Source of the DNA: Auricularia sp. M13
Taxonomy: Eukaryota; Basidiomycota; Agaricomycetes; Auriculariales; Auriculariaceae
Direction: 5' to 3'
Length of the DNA: 64,000 bases
Assembly: GCA_037042915.1 (NCBI GenBank)
Contig: CM073193.1
Coordinates: 8,556,001 to 8,620,000, forward strand
Each line of letters opens with the position of its first letter. The first letter of the stretch is position 1. The notes beneath the pieces are model-generated. The model did not search any database. It worked only from the letters and a program-made list of their open reading frames with translations, and was not told where the DNA came from. The position numbers and the translations under genes are program-made. Below, piece by piece: positions 33,059 to 44,689 of this stretch.

Positions 33059-35515
33059 TCAATCGCGAGCATAGTATCGAACAAGCTGATCAATGGTCAG
33101 AAGGTTAGCCCAAGCTAGTTCACTCCAACTCTTGGCAGCGCGCATATATGCCCGCTTTTCCTCGTCCGTCTGCAGCTCGTTCAAACATCTCTCGCCCGCA
33201 CAACGCCAACGGAACAATCCACCGGCGGTGTAGAAAGTCCACGATTGCCGGTACTCGTGTGACTTCAACGGTGCGTTGCCGTGAGTGATGAGCGCTGACA
33301 TGACGAAGAGGATATCGCCGGGCTTAACTCGACGACGACGTTGGGCTCCTTCATGATGAAGTGACCCGAAGTCTTCGGGTTATATTTGCCCATTGCGATG
33401 ATGGTGCAAATGCCCTGCTGCAAGTTCATAGCGTCGCGATGGAAGAGCGTCGTAACCTATACACCGTCAGTCAAGCCGGACGTGCACAAAGAAAATATAA
33501 CTCGCCTGTGGGCGAGATTGAAGGTCATCGCCGCAAAATAATAGTTGAATGGTTCTTCGTCTTCGTCATCGTCATCGTCGTCCAGGCGGAACGCTTCGTT
33601 GAGGTTCAAGTCCTCGTTGAGCTGACGATACTCTGCCATCACTTCCGGGAACGCGTTGTTGGCAGATGCTAACGACAATCAGCACGCGTATTATGAACCG
33701 ACATGCACGTACATTGCGCGCGTACTGGACCCGGCGCACTTTCTTATCCTTGAGGAAGGTGCCAATGAGTCGACGATTCCTTTCCTGCCGTGCGGTGCAC
33801 TTGACGTCGCTACCGATGTCCGACGAAAAACGAGTGGGCTGCTAAAGAACTCTCAGCCGCAATGAAGACGAGGCTACAAACAGAACACACCTTCTGACCA
33901 CCGCCAAAGGAAGTGCCGACCTGGATTTTCGAGAAGTTGCCGCGTGTGTTCGTGCTGGGGGAGTTGTCCTCATGGCATATACTGAGCTCTTCCTGCAGAC
34001 GCTTCAACTCCTGCGCACAATGACGCTGCGCATCCAGATAGCCGGGATCTGTGCATGCTGGCGCCTTGACACAGTAGATGCGACCCTTGTTATCTGTCAT
34101 GATCACGCCCCTGCAAATTTTAATCGTGAGCTCAACCAGCGCCAGTGCATGGTACGCGCACACCTTTCGTCTGCAACCACGTATAGAGCGCCCTGCTTCT
34201 CCACAAGATCGCGTACCATCGTCGAAACGTTGGGGTCTAACGAGAGGTGTGCGGGCAGACGAAGTGGAGCTTTGAACTTGTTCCTCGCGGAACCGACGGC
34301 GCGATGAACGAGCTCTTGCCAGTAACGTGAGACTTAACGTCAATGTTGGACTCGATGCGGACCGCCTCCTTGATCTGTTTCGCAGCATGGGCAGCGTTGG
34401 GTCCACCCCGCGCACGTTGCTTCAATCGGTGACGCCGCAGCGCTCGCGTTGCGCATCGGTCTTGACCTTGGTTACCATGGATGTCCCAACTTGCTTCTTC
34501 GTAGACACGGATGGCTCGCCATGCTTCTTCGTAGACTCAGCGGACGATTTGACTTGCTTCTTGCTCTTCATCAGCCGCTGTACCTTGCGCGGACGATGTT
34601 CTTGGATAAGAGAAGTGTAAGAAAGCGACAACAAGCCATGCATGACAAACACACCCTCTTGCAGCTGGGAATCATCGGTTCGACGTGCGTCCAGCACTTG
34701 GGCTTTGCGTAGAGCACCTATCCCACATAGATGAGCTCAGAAATATAAACAACACCAAGAACTCACGTCGCTGATCGTGCCGCACAATCTGCGGCGGTGC
34801 CATGCGAATAACGCGCCCGTCGCCAAGCTTAACATCGCGTCCTAGAGCTCGTCGGCATTATGCTCAAATATATACCGGACAAACATACCACTACCGCGGA
34901 TAACAGGAACTTGGTGTTGCAGAGGACGGTGGAGAGCCTTGGTGCGTGCTGACAGCTGGGGACCAGGACGCACAGCTCCCGGAACGTGGGACTTGAGGTA
35001 GCTGTACGCGGGGAAGAGATCAACACATGGCGCGGTGTCAGATGAAATGCATACCGCGCGGAGCACGCACGGTGGGCGCTGGCGCGCCGGACGTGTAACG
35101 ATCGCCTACAAGACCAGAGTTAACGGTAGCGAGAGATGCAGCATATATGCTGACCTTTGCTCCCCGAGACGAGCGTCACACCAGCTGTGGGTGCGAAGTC
35201 AGCGCTGTTCAGCGGATGAAGAGACGGATGAAGAGATGGACTCACCCTTGCGCTTGAGGCGCACAGGCTCCTCGCGACCGTCTGAGCTCTCTGAGCCCGA
35301 CGAGTCTGACGGCTCGTACTCAGAGCCAGAGTCCTCCTCGAACCCGTATTTTTAGGGGGCATGAGGTTGACGGCGAGGTTGAGGTTTGCGTGCGGGTGGA
35401 CATCACGTGCGGTAAACCCGTCGAATTCGCTGATCTCAGCGGCGCTCGCTATAAGGTCGAAGTCTGAGCGGATGACTGGGGCGTCGTTGACGAAGCGGCC
35501 ACTGCGAAGTTCCAT
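33059..35515 (-). CDS. TET/JBP-family DNA dioxygenase (2-oxoglutarate/Fe(II))
   Basis: The enzyme family oxidises 5-methylcytosine or thymine in DNA using Fe(II) and 2-oxoglutarate. The C-terminal core is clear: RGNFSKIQVGTSFGGGQK near 33,935-33,870, then YYFAAMTFNLAH and, after an intron, TTLFHRDAMNLQQGICTII. HRD is the HxD iron motif (about 33,433-33,441). Then KYNPKTSGHFIMKEPNVVVE, SPGDILFVMSALITHGNAPL with the distal iron His in THGN (about 33,282), and EYRQSWTFYTAGGLFRW with the Arg expected to hold 2-oxoglutarate. It ends at 33,059 after QLVRYYARD. The upstream exons are charged: MELRSGRFVNDAPVI at 35,515, the acidic EEDSGSEYEPSDSSGSESS, the basic PRKVQRLMKSKKQVKSS, and SLDPNVSTMVRDLVEKQGAL. 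About eight introns of 45-60 bases fit. The acidic exon lies out of frame with the MELRSGR start at an A5 run near 35,350, and a second shift may lie near 34,340. It shares a 481-base divergent control region with the RING gene. Confidence 0.85.
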
Positions 35516-35996
35516 CGTAGGCGGGGAGCGTAGGCGACCTTTCACGGTGAGCGCTCTTATATGGCCCATCCGAGCACCCCCTCGAGTGAGAGGGGTAATG
35601 CTGTCGGGTCGCGGGAGGAAATGGACCTGACGATGAGGTCAGTCAGACACCTGGGCGCTTCGACTGTACTCACCAGGGTTTCAGGTCTTGAGCCAGAGTT
35701 GGATGAATGCATGTGTGTTGTCGATGATGATGTACCGTGACTGATTTTGCCGTTCGGGGTCCTCGACGGGCTCGTTCGGCCGACATCAAAGGAGACGATT
35801 GTGATTTTGACCGGAGAAAAGGTCAGACGGAACGCATGGAGATTGGCGCTTGCCGAACTGCGCAGACGATCGCCAAGGTAGCGTGTGAAACATTTGCGGC
35901 TCGCAGACAGGAGCAGCTACAGCAGGCGCAACAAATATATATGCCGATGGCGAATTGCGGACTTCATCGTCAGACCCGCAGATCGAACGCGCACCC
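35516..35996. promoter_or_regulatory. Divergent control region between TET/JBP and RING genes
   Basis: This is the 481-base space between two start codons pointing away from each other. It is the only head-to-head spacing inside the element and marks the point from which left-side genes run left and right-side genes run right. It contains a pyrimidine-rich stretch and acaaatatatatgc near 35,930, which could serve as a core promoter for the plus gene. The regulatory role is inferred from position. Confidence 0.45.
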
Positions 35997-38083
35997 ATGG
36001 AGTCCAAAGCCTCTCATCGTCGCGGCGCCACAACAGCACGCGCAGCTCTGCTAAGCCTATTGCTCTCACGGTGATTTGTCTCTGCTATAGCTGTTCAGCA
36101 AGCTGACTAGCTCGTGCAGGTCGCACACGTACGTGCGGCATTACACACTGGCAGCCAGGTATGCTCTTGTCGACTTCACGAACCGCAGTTGATGGACAGT
36201 TTTCCAGGCAGGCGAAGGGCACGGTGTGGCTGCAAATCGCAAGGTACGCGCATCAATATACTGGCGTCGCCGCGGCGAAGTCGTACTGACAATATTTTAT
36301 AGAATAAGGCCAAGACGCCACCCGCGGACGTGATCATGATCTCGTCCGACTCTGAGGATGAAGTTCCCACACAGGCGCATTCGACGTCGGCCACCTCGCG
36401 TCGCATCCGCAAGCCGAGCACCGTCATCGAGATCTCCGATACCGAGGACGAAAAGACAAACGATGGGACGAGTCCTCGCGACTTCGGGTTCGACTTGGTC
36501 AACGGCATCCTGGTTGAAAAAGACGACGTTAGTGCACAGGTCTCCAGCGCATGACGATTGTACTCACAGCACTACAGGACGACGTCGTGGCGGTCTCGGT
36601 GAGCGAGGGTTCCGCGGTTCACATGCACGCTCGTCTCGAGAAAATGGCTGGCGACGACGACGCTGCTGTAGCCGCTGAGGCTAATGGGGAGAGCGAGGAG
36701 GTTAGGCAACGCAAAGTGGCACGGCCTTGACACTTACGTTCTGTTCGCAGGAGTTTGATCCCCAGCTTCTCGCGCTGGAAACAATGGTGAGTACAGCGTT
36801 ATAGTTGGTATGTTTTACTTACGGCTTGCGGCGCAGGAGGTTGACACGCAGCAACACGCGCCGGAGCTAGCGGCACTGCGGCAGGAGTTAGAGAAAGTGA
36901 AAGCCGATCTGGCGGCCGAGGTACGTACACAAAGACATATCGAGACCAGGCGCAATGCTAACTACTTGCAGCGAGGTCAAGGAGAACAGCCTAACGTGCT
37001 TCTGCGCGCGGCGGGTGCACAGATATTACAGGTGAGTTTTATGTTCGTACTGCGCGCAAAGTGAACTTACCAGAGATGTAGCTTGCGATGCGGACACGGC
37101 CCTTTCCATCTGAGCTGTCTGCAGGAAGCTCATTCGCAGCACGGTCGCTTCCTCTACAGGGCGCCTCAGTGCCCGACCTGCCATTCCTGTACAATACGAC
37201 AGCCGCCCGTCGAGAATTGGAACTTGCGAGAGGCGTGCGAGCACGGTAACACGGACCCCAATCCGGATGACGGCTTTGACTCAACCTGGCTGGATCGCGT
37301 CGTATGGGGTGGTGCAGCGCCGCGTAGAGTTTTCAACAATGCCCCAGAGCTCGACGAGCTGCCACTCCCACTCGGATTCGCACCGGCGCGGCAGCACCGG
37401 ACGATCCAGCTGACCCTGACTATCAGCCCAGCGACGAAGACAACGGGTCGAACGACGGCGATGTTGACATGCTTGAGGACGACGACGACGACAACAACCG
37501 CTCAGAGGACGGTTGGATGGAAGCACTGCCAGTGACGCTCGACTATTTCAACCATTTTCCGCGGGACCTCCACCTCGATCCGCCCGTCCCCGCGGCGACG
37601 GTTGACCTATTGACTGGCTGCGCCAATGAGCTCACGTTGTGGAGGTACGAATATCGGGACATACTCGACGATCTATCAGGCGACCAGGCCGGTGTGATTG
37701 CCCGGCTGGTCGATGCCATCCGCAACGCTCGACTCGAGCGTCTGGCAGAACATCTGCCCCGATTGGCCTACGGCATTGCGCTCGATTATGGTATCGTGCC
37801 CGCCGAGCAGGACGCCGCCATTCCTGAGCTTGACCGTGCCACGCTTGACCTATTGACGGGCGATCAGCGTGAGCTCGAGCTGACGGTGATGCGCAACGCG
37901 TTTGCGCTGGACGGCGACGAACCGTTGATGGAGGACAAGGTGGACCAGATTTTGCCCTTCGTCCACCACCGCATTCAGAAACTCCAGCCGTACCTGCCGC
38001 TGTTGAATTTGGACGGCATGCGCGAACTCCCGCCGTATATCCGCCGCGACGCGCACGGCGCGCTCCATATGATCACTGCGTAG
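35997..38083 (+). CDS. RING-finger protein with two SUMO-interaction-like motifs (STUbL-like)
   Basis: Start MESKASHRRGATTARAALLS at 35,997 is likely but not certain. After introns an exon at about 36,303 reads ADVIMISSDSEDE and, a little later, STVIEISDTEDEK. Both have the hydrophobic core plus acidic tail of SUMO-interaction motifs. A coiled coil follows (ELAALRQELEKVKADLAAE, about 36,860-36,920). The RING-type cluster spans an intron at 37,033-37,080: NSLTCFCARRVHRYY, then SLRCGHGPFHLSCLQEAHS and APQCPTCHSC, giving CxC, CxH, HxxC and CxxC pairs. The C-terminal half is acidic (DVDMLEDDDDDNNRSEDGW), then TLDYFNHFPRDLHLDPPVP and GDQAGVIARLVDAIRN, ending LHMITA at 38,083. The acidic half is in a different frame from the RING exon, so an intron or frame change lies near 37,340-37,420. 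Known SUMO-targeted ubiquitin ligases combine SIMs with a RING; the function here is inferred from that architecture. Confidence 0.7.
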
Positions 38084-38227
38084 TGCGCTATTAGCTATCG
38101 GAATATTTTCAGTATAATTTCATTACCTTGTTGCCTGCCACCGAGCTCAAGCGCACACGAGAGGTCCGCCCGTAAGACGAAGTCCTTGTGCGAGCGGGAT
38201 GTGGCCGGCCATTCATGAGTTACCGAG

Positions 38228-38420
38228 TTCGCCGGCCAGTTGCCGGGCGCTTCGGACTTGGGCGCTTCGGACTTGCGGGCGCTTCGGACTTGGGCATTCC
38301 GGACTCGGGCGGGCGCTTCGGACTTGAGCTTTGTCAGAACCTCGGGCGCGGGCGCTTTGGAGTTGGGCTGGCGCGAGAACTTTGGTGTTGGGCAGTCGGG
38401 ACTTGACCAACCTGTGCTCG
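38228..38420. repeat. Short tandem repeat of GCTTCGGACTTG units
   Basis: The unit GGGCGCTTCGGACTTG and close variants recur about six times between 38,245 and 38,330, then decay into degenerate copies. No coding function is supported. It follows the 3' end of the RING gene. Confidence 0.6.
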
Positions 38421-40090
38421 ACTGGATTGTGCTCAGCGGGTTTGCCGGACAATTTAGTTGCCGGCACCAGCACGGACCTTCGGCCGAGCGAGAAGAGCTC
38501 TAGAGTAATAATGCGGATATGATACAAACAAACACGACACAAAAACACGGGGCGAGAGGATATGAGAGGTGTGGGTTAAACTACAAAGAACGAGTACATC
38601 GACGAGTCGGGGACCTGCAGCTGCGGGCGTGAGGATCTGCCGTATGACATAAGATGCATACCTTAATGAGAACTTCAAGCGGCCTAGGCTACATGAGCGT
38701 GAGCACAGGTATGGGCAGGGAGATAGTACAGGTGACCTTAGAATGTGAGACGATGGCCGGCGCCGACCTGCTGTGCATGAGGGCAATGCCGGACACCGAA
38801 CGGTCACATGGATGCATACCTACTCTTCGGAGACGATGGCAGCAGGCCTGAGATGTCACTGCGTGAGAGCGGGCCGAAAAGCTACAAAATATGTACGGTT
38901 AACATACCTGGTACAGGCCTTGGCGCTGGTGAGATGAGACGTCGAAGGACTTGAGCGCGCGCCATGGTCAAATATACTGAACGTTACATACCTCGTGAAT
39001 AGCCTCGACAATGACCCCTGAGACTCTGCGAGGCCTGGACAGCGGCTGTAAATTAATGGCATGGTCAGACGCGACTACGACGGCGAGATCACCAATGTGG
39101 CACCTACCTGGTCTCGACTCGCGAACCGTGCTACATCGCGGCCCCATAACGAAGCTGCACCATGGCCCATGGGCGCTGAGGACGGCTGCCGAATGGCAGC
39201 CGCCCTCGACAAGGCGATCGTGGCCGATGGCCTGCGTGGCCAGCTGATAGGGGCTGGCGCCCCGTGCGGAAGGATCGACCGCTCCCGAATGGGAGCAGCC
39301 CCAACGACGGCGCGGCCAGCGCCAGCGGCGCAGAGTGTGTCGATGGCGCCGGACTCGAATGAGCCCGGCGCCGGTGGGTGGCGGGGTGGCGGCGGGACTT
39401 GGCGGGACGAGAGCAAGATTGGCCAAGTCCGATTCGGACTCCGGCCGAAACTCATCCTCCTCGCGCCAAGTCCCGCCCCAGCACCCAGCACCCAGCGCCC
39501 GACACCCACCGCCCGCCGCGCCCGCGCCGCGAAGACCAGCTCCAGGATCCGTTGGCGCGTGCATTCGTGCGCGTCGACATCGTCTGCGCACCTCCATTCG
39601 GGGGTGTGCAATCACTCCACCACCAGCGCAGGCGTGCGCGTCGTGCTCGACCCCAGGCTGCAAGGCCGTGTCCACGTCCCGCCCACTCGCTGCTACTCTC
39701 ATTCGAGAGTGGTGGCACATTTCTTCGCCAGATCCTACGGTAGGTCTGCTAGCTGGTGCTGGTGCTGGTGCCGCTTCTCATCGACGACCACAGCGGCAAG
39801 AGCGTGCAAACCTCGCAGGGTCAGCGACTCCCCGGCTCTGAAATTATTGTGCTCTTCACTTGGAGCATTAAAGGTGTGTTGTCTTATTTTCGTTTGCCGG
39901 GGTTGGCTCGAGTTCTCGCTCGCGCGAGTGTGTGTGGTGTGAGACTGTTTCCACGGCGGGCTGGGCGAGGCCAAGACCAACGCTGCACGCGCGTCAGAAG
40001 GCAGCCCTAGTTGAGCATGTGGCAATGACGGCGGGCGGGACGCCTGGCGACCATCAGCACGCGGGCAAGGGTGGTGCGGCCGCGGGGGAC
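38421..40090. other. Gene-poor, GC-rich part of the KDZ element with hairpins
   Basis: Several long open frames occur on both strands, but none shows domains, splice sites or biased composition, and they overlap one another, as expected in GC-rich DNA. Visible structures are a perfect 7-bp hairpin at 39,184-39,201 (ggctgcc gaat ggcagcc), a 6-bp one at 39,281-39,296 (gctccc gaat gggagc), and 13-bp inverted arms at 39,391-39,403 and 39,465-39,477 (ggcgggacttggc). I see no gene. Confidence 0.5.
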
Positions 40091-40960
40091 GTGCGGCAGA
40101 TGCTTACGGGCGCACGCGTCGAGCTTGGCATAGCCACGCACTCTCCGCGCGCGAACGAGCGGCTGACGGCCGCTGCGGGCGCGGGGAGCGCAAGCTGGTC
40201 CCCAGTGAGCCCAAGACAGTCACTGCGCGCGCGATGAGCGCCGATGGTCTTGTCACGCGAGGCGGATCTGAGACCGTGCGCGCGACGAGCTGCAGATCGT
40301 CACCGCGCGCACAGCAAGCATGGACCGCCGCATACGTGCGGCAGATGTATACGGGCGGGCACGTCGAGCCCGGGATGGTCACGGCGGGCAGGGAGAGGCG
40401 AAGACTCTCCGTGCGCGAACGAGCGGCTGACGGCCGCCGCGGGCGGGGCGAGCACAAGCTGGCCTTCCCCAGCGAGCCCATGACAGTCACCCGCGCGCGC
40501 TATGAGCGCCGAAGGTCATGCCGCGCGAGGCGGATCCGAGACTGTGCGCGCGACGAACGGCAGACAGTCACTGCGCGCACAAGAAGCTTGGACCGCCGCA
40601 AACGTGCGGCAGGTGTTTACGGGAGGGTGCATCGAGCCCGGGATGGTCGCGGCCAACGGGAGAGCTGAAGACGGTCTCCGCGCACGAACGAATGGCTGAC
40701 GGCCGCCGCGGGCGTGGGGACGTGCCGCAGACCATGGCCGCGCACACGTAGAGCAGCAGGCCGGCAGCGGGCGCACGGCGAGCATGCTGCGGCCGCCACG
40801 GCCGTGTAGCAGATGTTTACGGCGCGGTCCGTTGAGCCCGTGGCTGTCACAGTGGGCCGGGAGAGCTGGAGACCGCAGCGCGCACGCAGCGAGCGGCAGA
40901 CGGGCACCCTGGCGCGGCGAGTCTGAGACACTGCGGCCACGCAGGGACCCAAAGCATCAT
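40091..40960. repeat. Tandem repeat with ~250-base period
   Basis: Units start at gtgcggcagatg or gtgcggcaggtg at about 40,091, 40,336 and 40,604, with a shorter degenerate one at about 40,804. Shared blocks within each unit include cgcgcgaacgagcggctgac, gcgaggcggatc and tggaccgccgca. The periods (245 and 268 bases) are not multiples of one another and frames are not conserved, so it is not a coding repeat. Confidence 0.7.
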
Positions 40961-41526
40961 ACCGGGGAGAGCAGGAGATCGTGACCGGGCGTGCGTAACA
41001 GTTGGGCGAAGTATCACGTCGCGTGGGGCGAGTGCCTCCCGCTCGCCGCGCGCGACATGCATGCCCCTTCTCACCATGGGCAGCAGGTGGGCCCAAGGCA
41101 TGCATGGCAGACCCGTGGAGGATGATCATCTGCGAAAGCGAATATCTAACCATATGCAGCTCCCAGCTGCCTGATTGCCCTGACATCTCAAGCTCAAGCA
41201 TTGCACACACGATGGCCGCAGTGTGTACTGTCCTAGCTGTCTGCTGCTGGGCCCATCTGACGCATAGTGCAGAACCCATTCGAACCCGACATTTACGACT
41301 GGCTGGCGATCGCCCGGGGTCAATCGCGCCGCGCGACGTCGACATGGGTGACCATGGCGGCGATACAAGCATCCAGCATCACGAGGGCAATATCGCGACC
41401 GCCGCCGCCGCTGCTGCCACCGCCAGCACCCAAGCCGAAGAAATCGAGATTGGACTCGACGATATCCATGTGGGTGGAGATGCCGACGACGTGAACATGC
41501 AGGTGGGTTGCATCCATAAGTGCAGC

Positions 41527-44500
41527 CGATGGGCGCGCTGCTCACATTCTCTCAGGATGACGGGCACGGTGGATCGCACTCTGCAGACGCGCCTGTGCCT
41601 GCTGCCGAGGAGCAGGTATGCATACCGCTCAACTGTTAGGATGAGACTGATTTGTCGGGAATAGGATGCTCCCGGATACCATTCGCGCCGCGGCGACTCG
41701 AAGGAGGCCGTGGCCACGCTTTCTGCGTCATGGCGCCCGCGGCTCGAGAACGATCCATGGCCCTGCAAGCCGCAAGCTGTCGCGTTCGACTCTGAGGCCA
41801 AGCGGTATATCTACTCGTTCTCCCGGGCGAGCCCATCCCGGACCTGCCCATCAACGAGTACCCGCGCCTGCGCACAGACTTCCGGCTGGGCGTACACGAT
41901 CCGATGCAGTACCCTCAGTACTGGCAGCCTGCGGCACCGCACATGGCGTGGATTCCTCTGGTCAAGCCGCACCGTGACCTGTACGGAGAAAACATCACGG
42001 GCTATGTCATGCAGCCCGAAGACTGGCTGCCGGTGCAGGACGGCGCTAGTTACGGGCGCCTGGGGCGGCCATTGCTGGCGCGTTTGCAAGACTCGTTCTA
42101 CGAGATATACGTGCTCGTGCTGCCTCTTCTGCGGACGGCAAGGACGCGCATCTTGCTCCCCACCACCACCATCAACGACTGCATCCGCTTGCTGTCAGAC
42201 TTCCAAAGTCTGACAGCAACGTTCCGCTGAGACCGCTGTGTCCGTCACCCGCATACAACGCGGCATCGCCGAACTCCGGGCTTTCAGATTGTTCAGGCTC
42301 GATGTAAAATATCATGTTGGCGATGAACGCTTTGTATCGGATCGCATGTACGACTGTGTTGGCGTCTTCAGCACGGACAGCGCGATGGTGACGCTCCTTC
42401 ACCGTCTCGGGATACCCGTTTGGTTCGTCTCAAAATCCATGCCGCCCAATATGAGGAAAGACCAGCTGTCACGCGTGTTTGAGCACTTCCGCCGAGTTGA
42501 GATGACGCCGCGGGACGCTCTAGACACTGAGGGACGGGATTGGAGTGGGGTAGTGTATCGGCCACCCACCCCGCCGTATTACCCCGACGACGACGAGCAT
42601 GTGGGTACACCACGACCCCAGGACGATGAGCCAGTCGATGAAGCGCCTGCGCGCGGACGTGAGCCCGCAACACGCTCAGTCTCCCGTGATCGATCCCGGT
42701 CTCCGAGGCCTGGACGGGCACGTCCTCGAGCACGATCGCCGCCACGCACAACAAGAACGGAACCAGCGTCAAGGGTGCCTCAATATTTGCTGAGGGAAGA
42801 GCCTCGTTACCCTGGTACGTTTGTGGGTTGTTTTTGGTGCCCTTGCTCACGTGTTTGCTTTAGCTGGTAGCAAGTCGCGTCGGCCCGCAGACGCACCCCC
42901 GGCTTGGATCGCACGGACCTGGGAAACCGACCCAGGGCACCAGGCCAATGACCACCCTGCTCTTCCAGAGTGGGTGCCGCGACCGCCAAAATGGCTTGCG
43001 CACGTTGCTGCTTCAGTGGACCGCTCTCGAATGCGCGAATATCGGCTATGCGCACCCGACGTTCTGCACCCAGTTCCGCAGGCGCGATTCGGAGAGCCTT
43101 TACAGTATACCATGCCACCCTTCCACCACTTTGTTGCGCAGAAGGAGAGCCGCATGGTCTTTGTCTTCAGGTCCTGGGTTGCGTTGCGCAACTTCTGGCT
43201 GCGGCGCATCATGCGCGACGGCTTCATTGGTTTATCGGCTAAAATATGGCGGAAGGTTCTTGACGACAAGTACCATACAACCCCGGAGCATGAGTCGTGG
43301 GTCAAGGAGAACTGCACGGGCCTGGGCATCAAGGCCAGCGACGTGAACAAAGCCGCCTCGCTCACCAGCAGGACACATATTCTGCTGCACAACGCCACCA
43401 CCACGTCGACTCTTGCCGCGAATGCGGATATGAGCTTGGTTCTGCCGCCTGTCGCCGCCGCTGAAGCTCGCCCCAGCATGGCTTATACACGTCTGCCCTC
43501 TGAGGGCGAGGATCTTATCGTCAAGAGCGCGCGAGCGTTTGCCGAGCCGTACCAATGGAAGCAGAAGGTCAAATCTGCTTCAGTATTCTTCGAGCGCACC
43601 ACTGGGCACATGTATGCAGCGGATACTGCGGACCGCGAGCTCCTGCTGACCGGGGAATGGGATGAGTTCTGGGATTACGAAAGCTGCCGCTTGCTGCTGT
43701 TCCGCAAATCGTCCCGCGTACCAGAGGAGGAGGCTGTGGGCGAGGACAACGAGATTCTGCTCGACGAGAATAACTTGGCCTGGCACCAGTCAGTGGCAGA
43801 TGCTGATGGCCTGGCCTCCGGCTCTCGGGCGATGTGGATGGCCGCCGTGCCCCTTCGTCAGGTGCGTCTTATCTTTCTGTGGCTGAATGTTGCTAATCAA
43901 TGCATGTAGGAAACAGCTGTGTTCGCTGGGCGCTCAGCTGCGGTTACGCCGAACCCCCCAACGCAGGGTGCAGATGCTGGGGAAGGCAATAAGCCGCCGC
44001 CCGATCCAGTTTACGGCTACGAGGCCGAGCAGCCGAATGGACGCGCAACGAAGACCCTCTTCATCGGTCAACATCCTCTGGCCGAAGAGGATCTCGCTCG
44101 GGCCGACGTGCGCGCCTTCTTGGTGTGGGAGGTGCAGGAAACCTCGTTTCGATTTCAGCTGCGGGACCTCGACACCTACATTCTCAAGTCGCTCAAGATC
44201 TGGAACGACGCCGTGCGGCAGGACCGCGAAGCTCTCTGGCTCAATTGCTGGGGCGGGCAAGACGGATTTGTACCTCTAGGATTACGGCAGCCGCCTCACA
44301 CTGACCCAAACCCCGAGAACCGCAAGGTCTCAATATATAGCCTGTGGAAGATTGTGCGCGCGTGGCGAGGTGCCGCGAGGTTACCAACCTCCGGCGCTAC
44401 ACTGCAACAGAGGGTTTGTCAATGGAGAAGTTGCTCGATATTGAGCGCGAGGTCTGGAGCTTCTACGCGCAGAGCTTCCAGGATTACTTTGGGATTCTGC

Positions 44501-44544
44501 CCACTATGCCCACCGTGATGCCCGCCAATCCGTTTGTCTCGTGA
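41527..44544 (+). CDS. Large uncharacterised protein of the KDZ element
   Basis: A long chain of protein-like segments on one strand. Start MGALLTFSQDDGHGG is likely. After an intron (about 41,615-41,663): AVATLSASWRPRLENDPWPC and VLPGEPIPDLPINEYPRLRT, MQYPQYWQPAAPHMAWIPLV, YVMQPEDWLPVQDG, ETAVSVTRIQRGIAELRAF, DRMYDCVGVFSTDSAMVTLL and GIPVWFVSKSMPPNMRKDQL. A disordered SR-rich stretch (RSVSRDRSRSPRPG) follows. Then WIARTWETDPGHQANDHPAL, DGFIGLSAKIWRKVLDDKYH, FFERTTGHMYAADTADRELL, VFAGRSAAVTPNPP, and EVWSFYAQSFQDYFGILPTM near the end at 44,544. Frame changes near 41,810, 42,225 and 44,375 interrupt it; none coincides with a clear intron. I know of similar proteins only as uncharacterised basidiomycete products. 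It is the rightmost gene, running toward the right end. Confidence 0.55.
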
Positions 44545-44689
44545 TGTAATGTAGATACTTTGTCAAATCCCCTCTCGTAGACTCTGCTTTGGTGAAACGA
44601 CTGTATATGACGACTGCTGCAACAACGCTAACATGTTCCATGATTTTTCAGCCATTCATAATTGCTTGACGCTGGGGTAAGCGGCGGTA

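Noticed and set aside
39061-41372. Long overlapping frames on both strands at 39-41 kb
   Set aside because: They are expected from very GC-rich DNA, show no motif or splice pattern, and run through tandem repeats of non-coding period.
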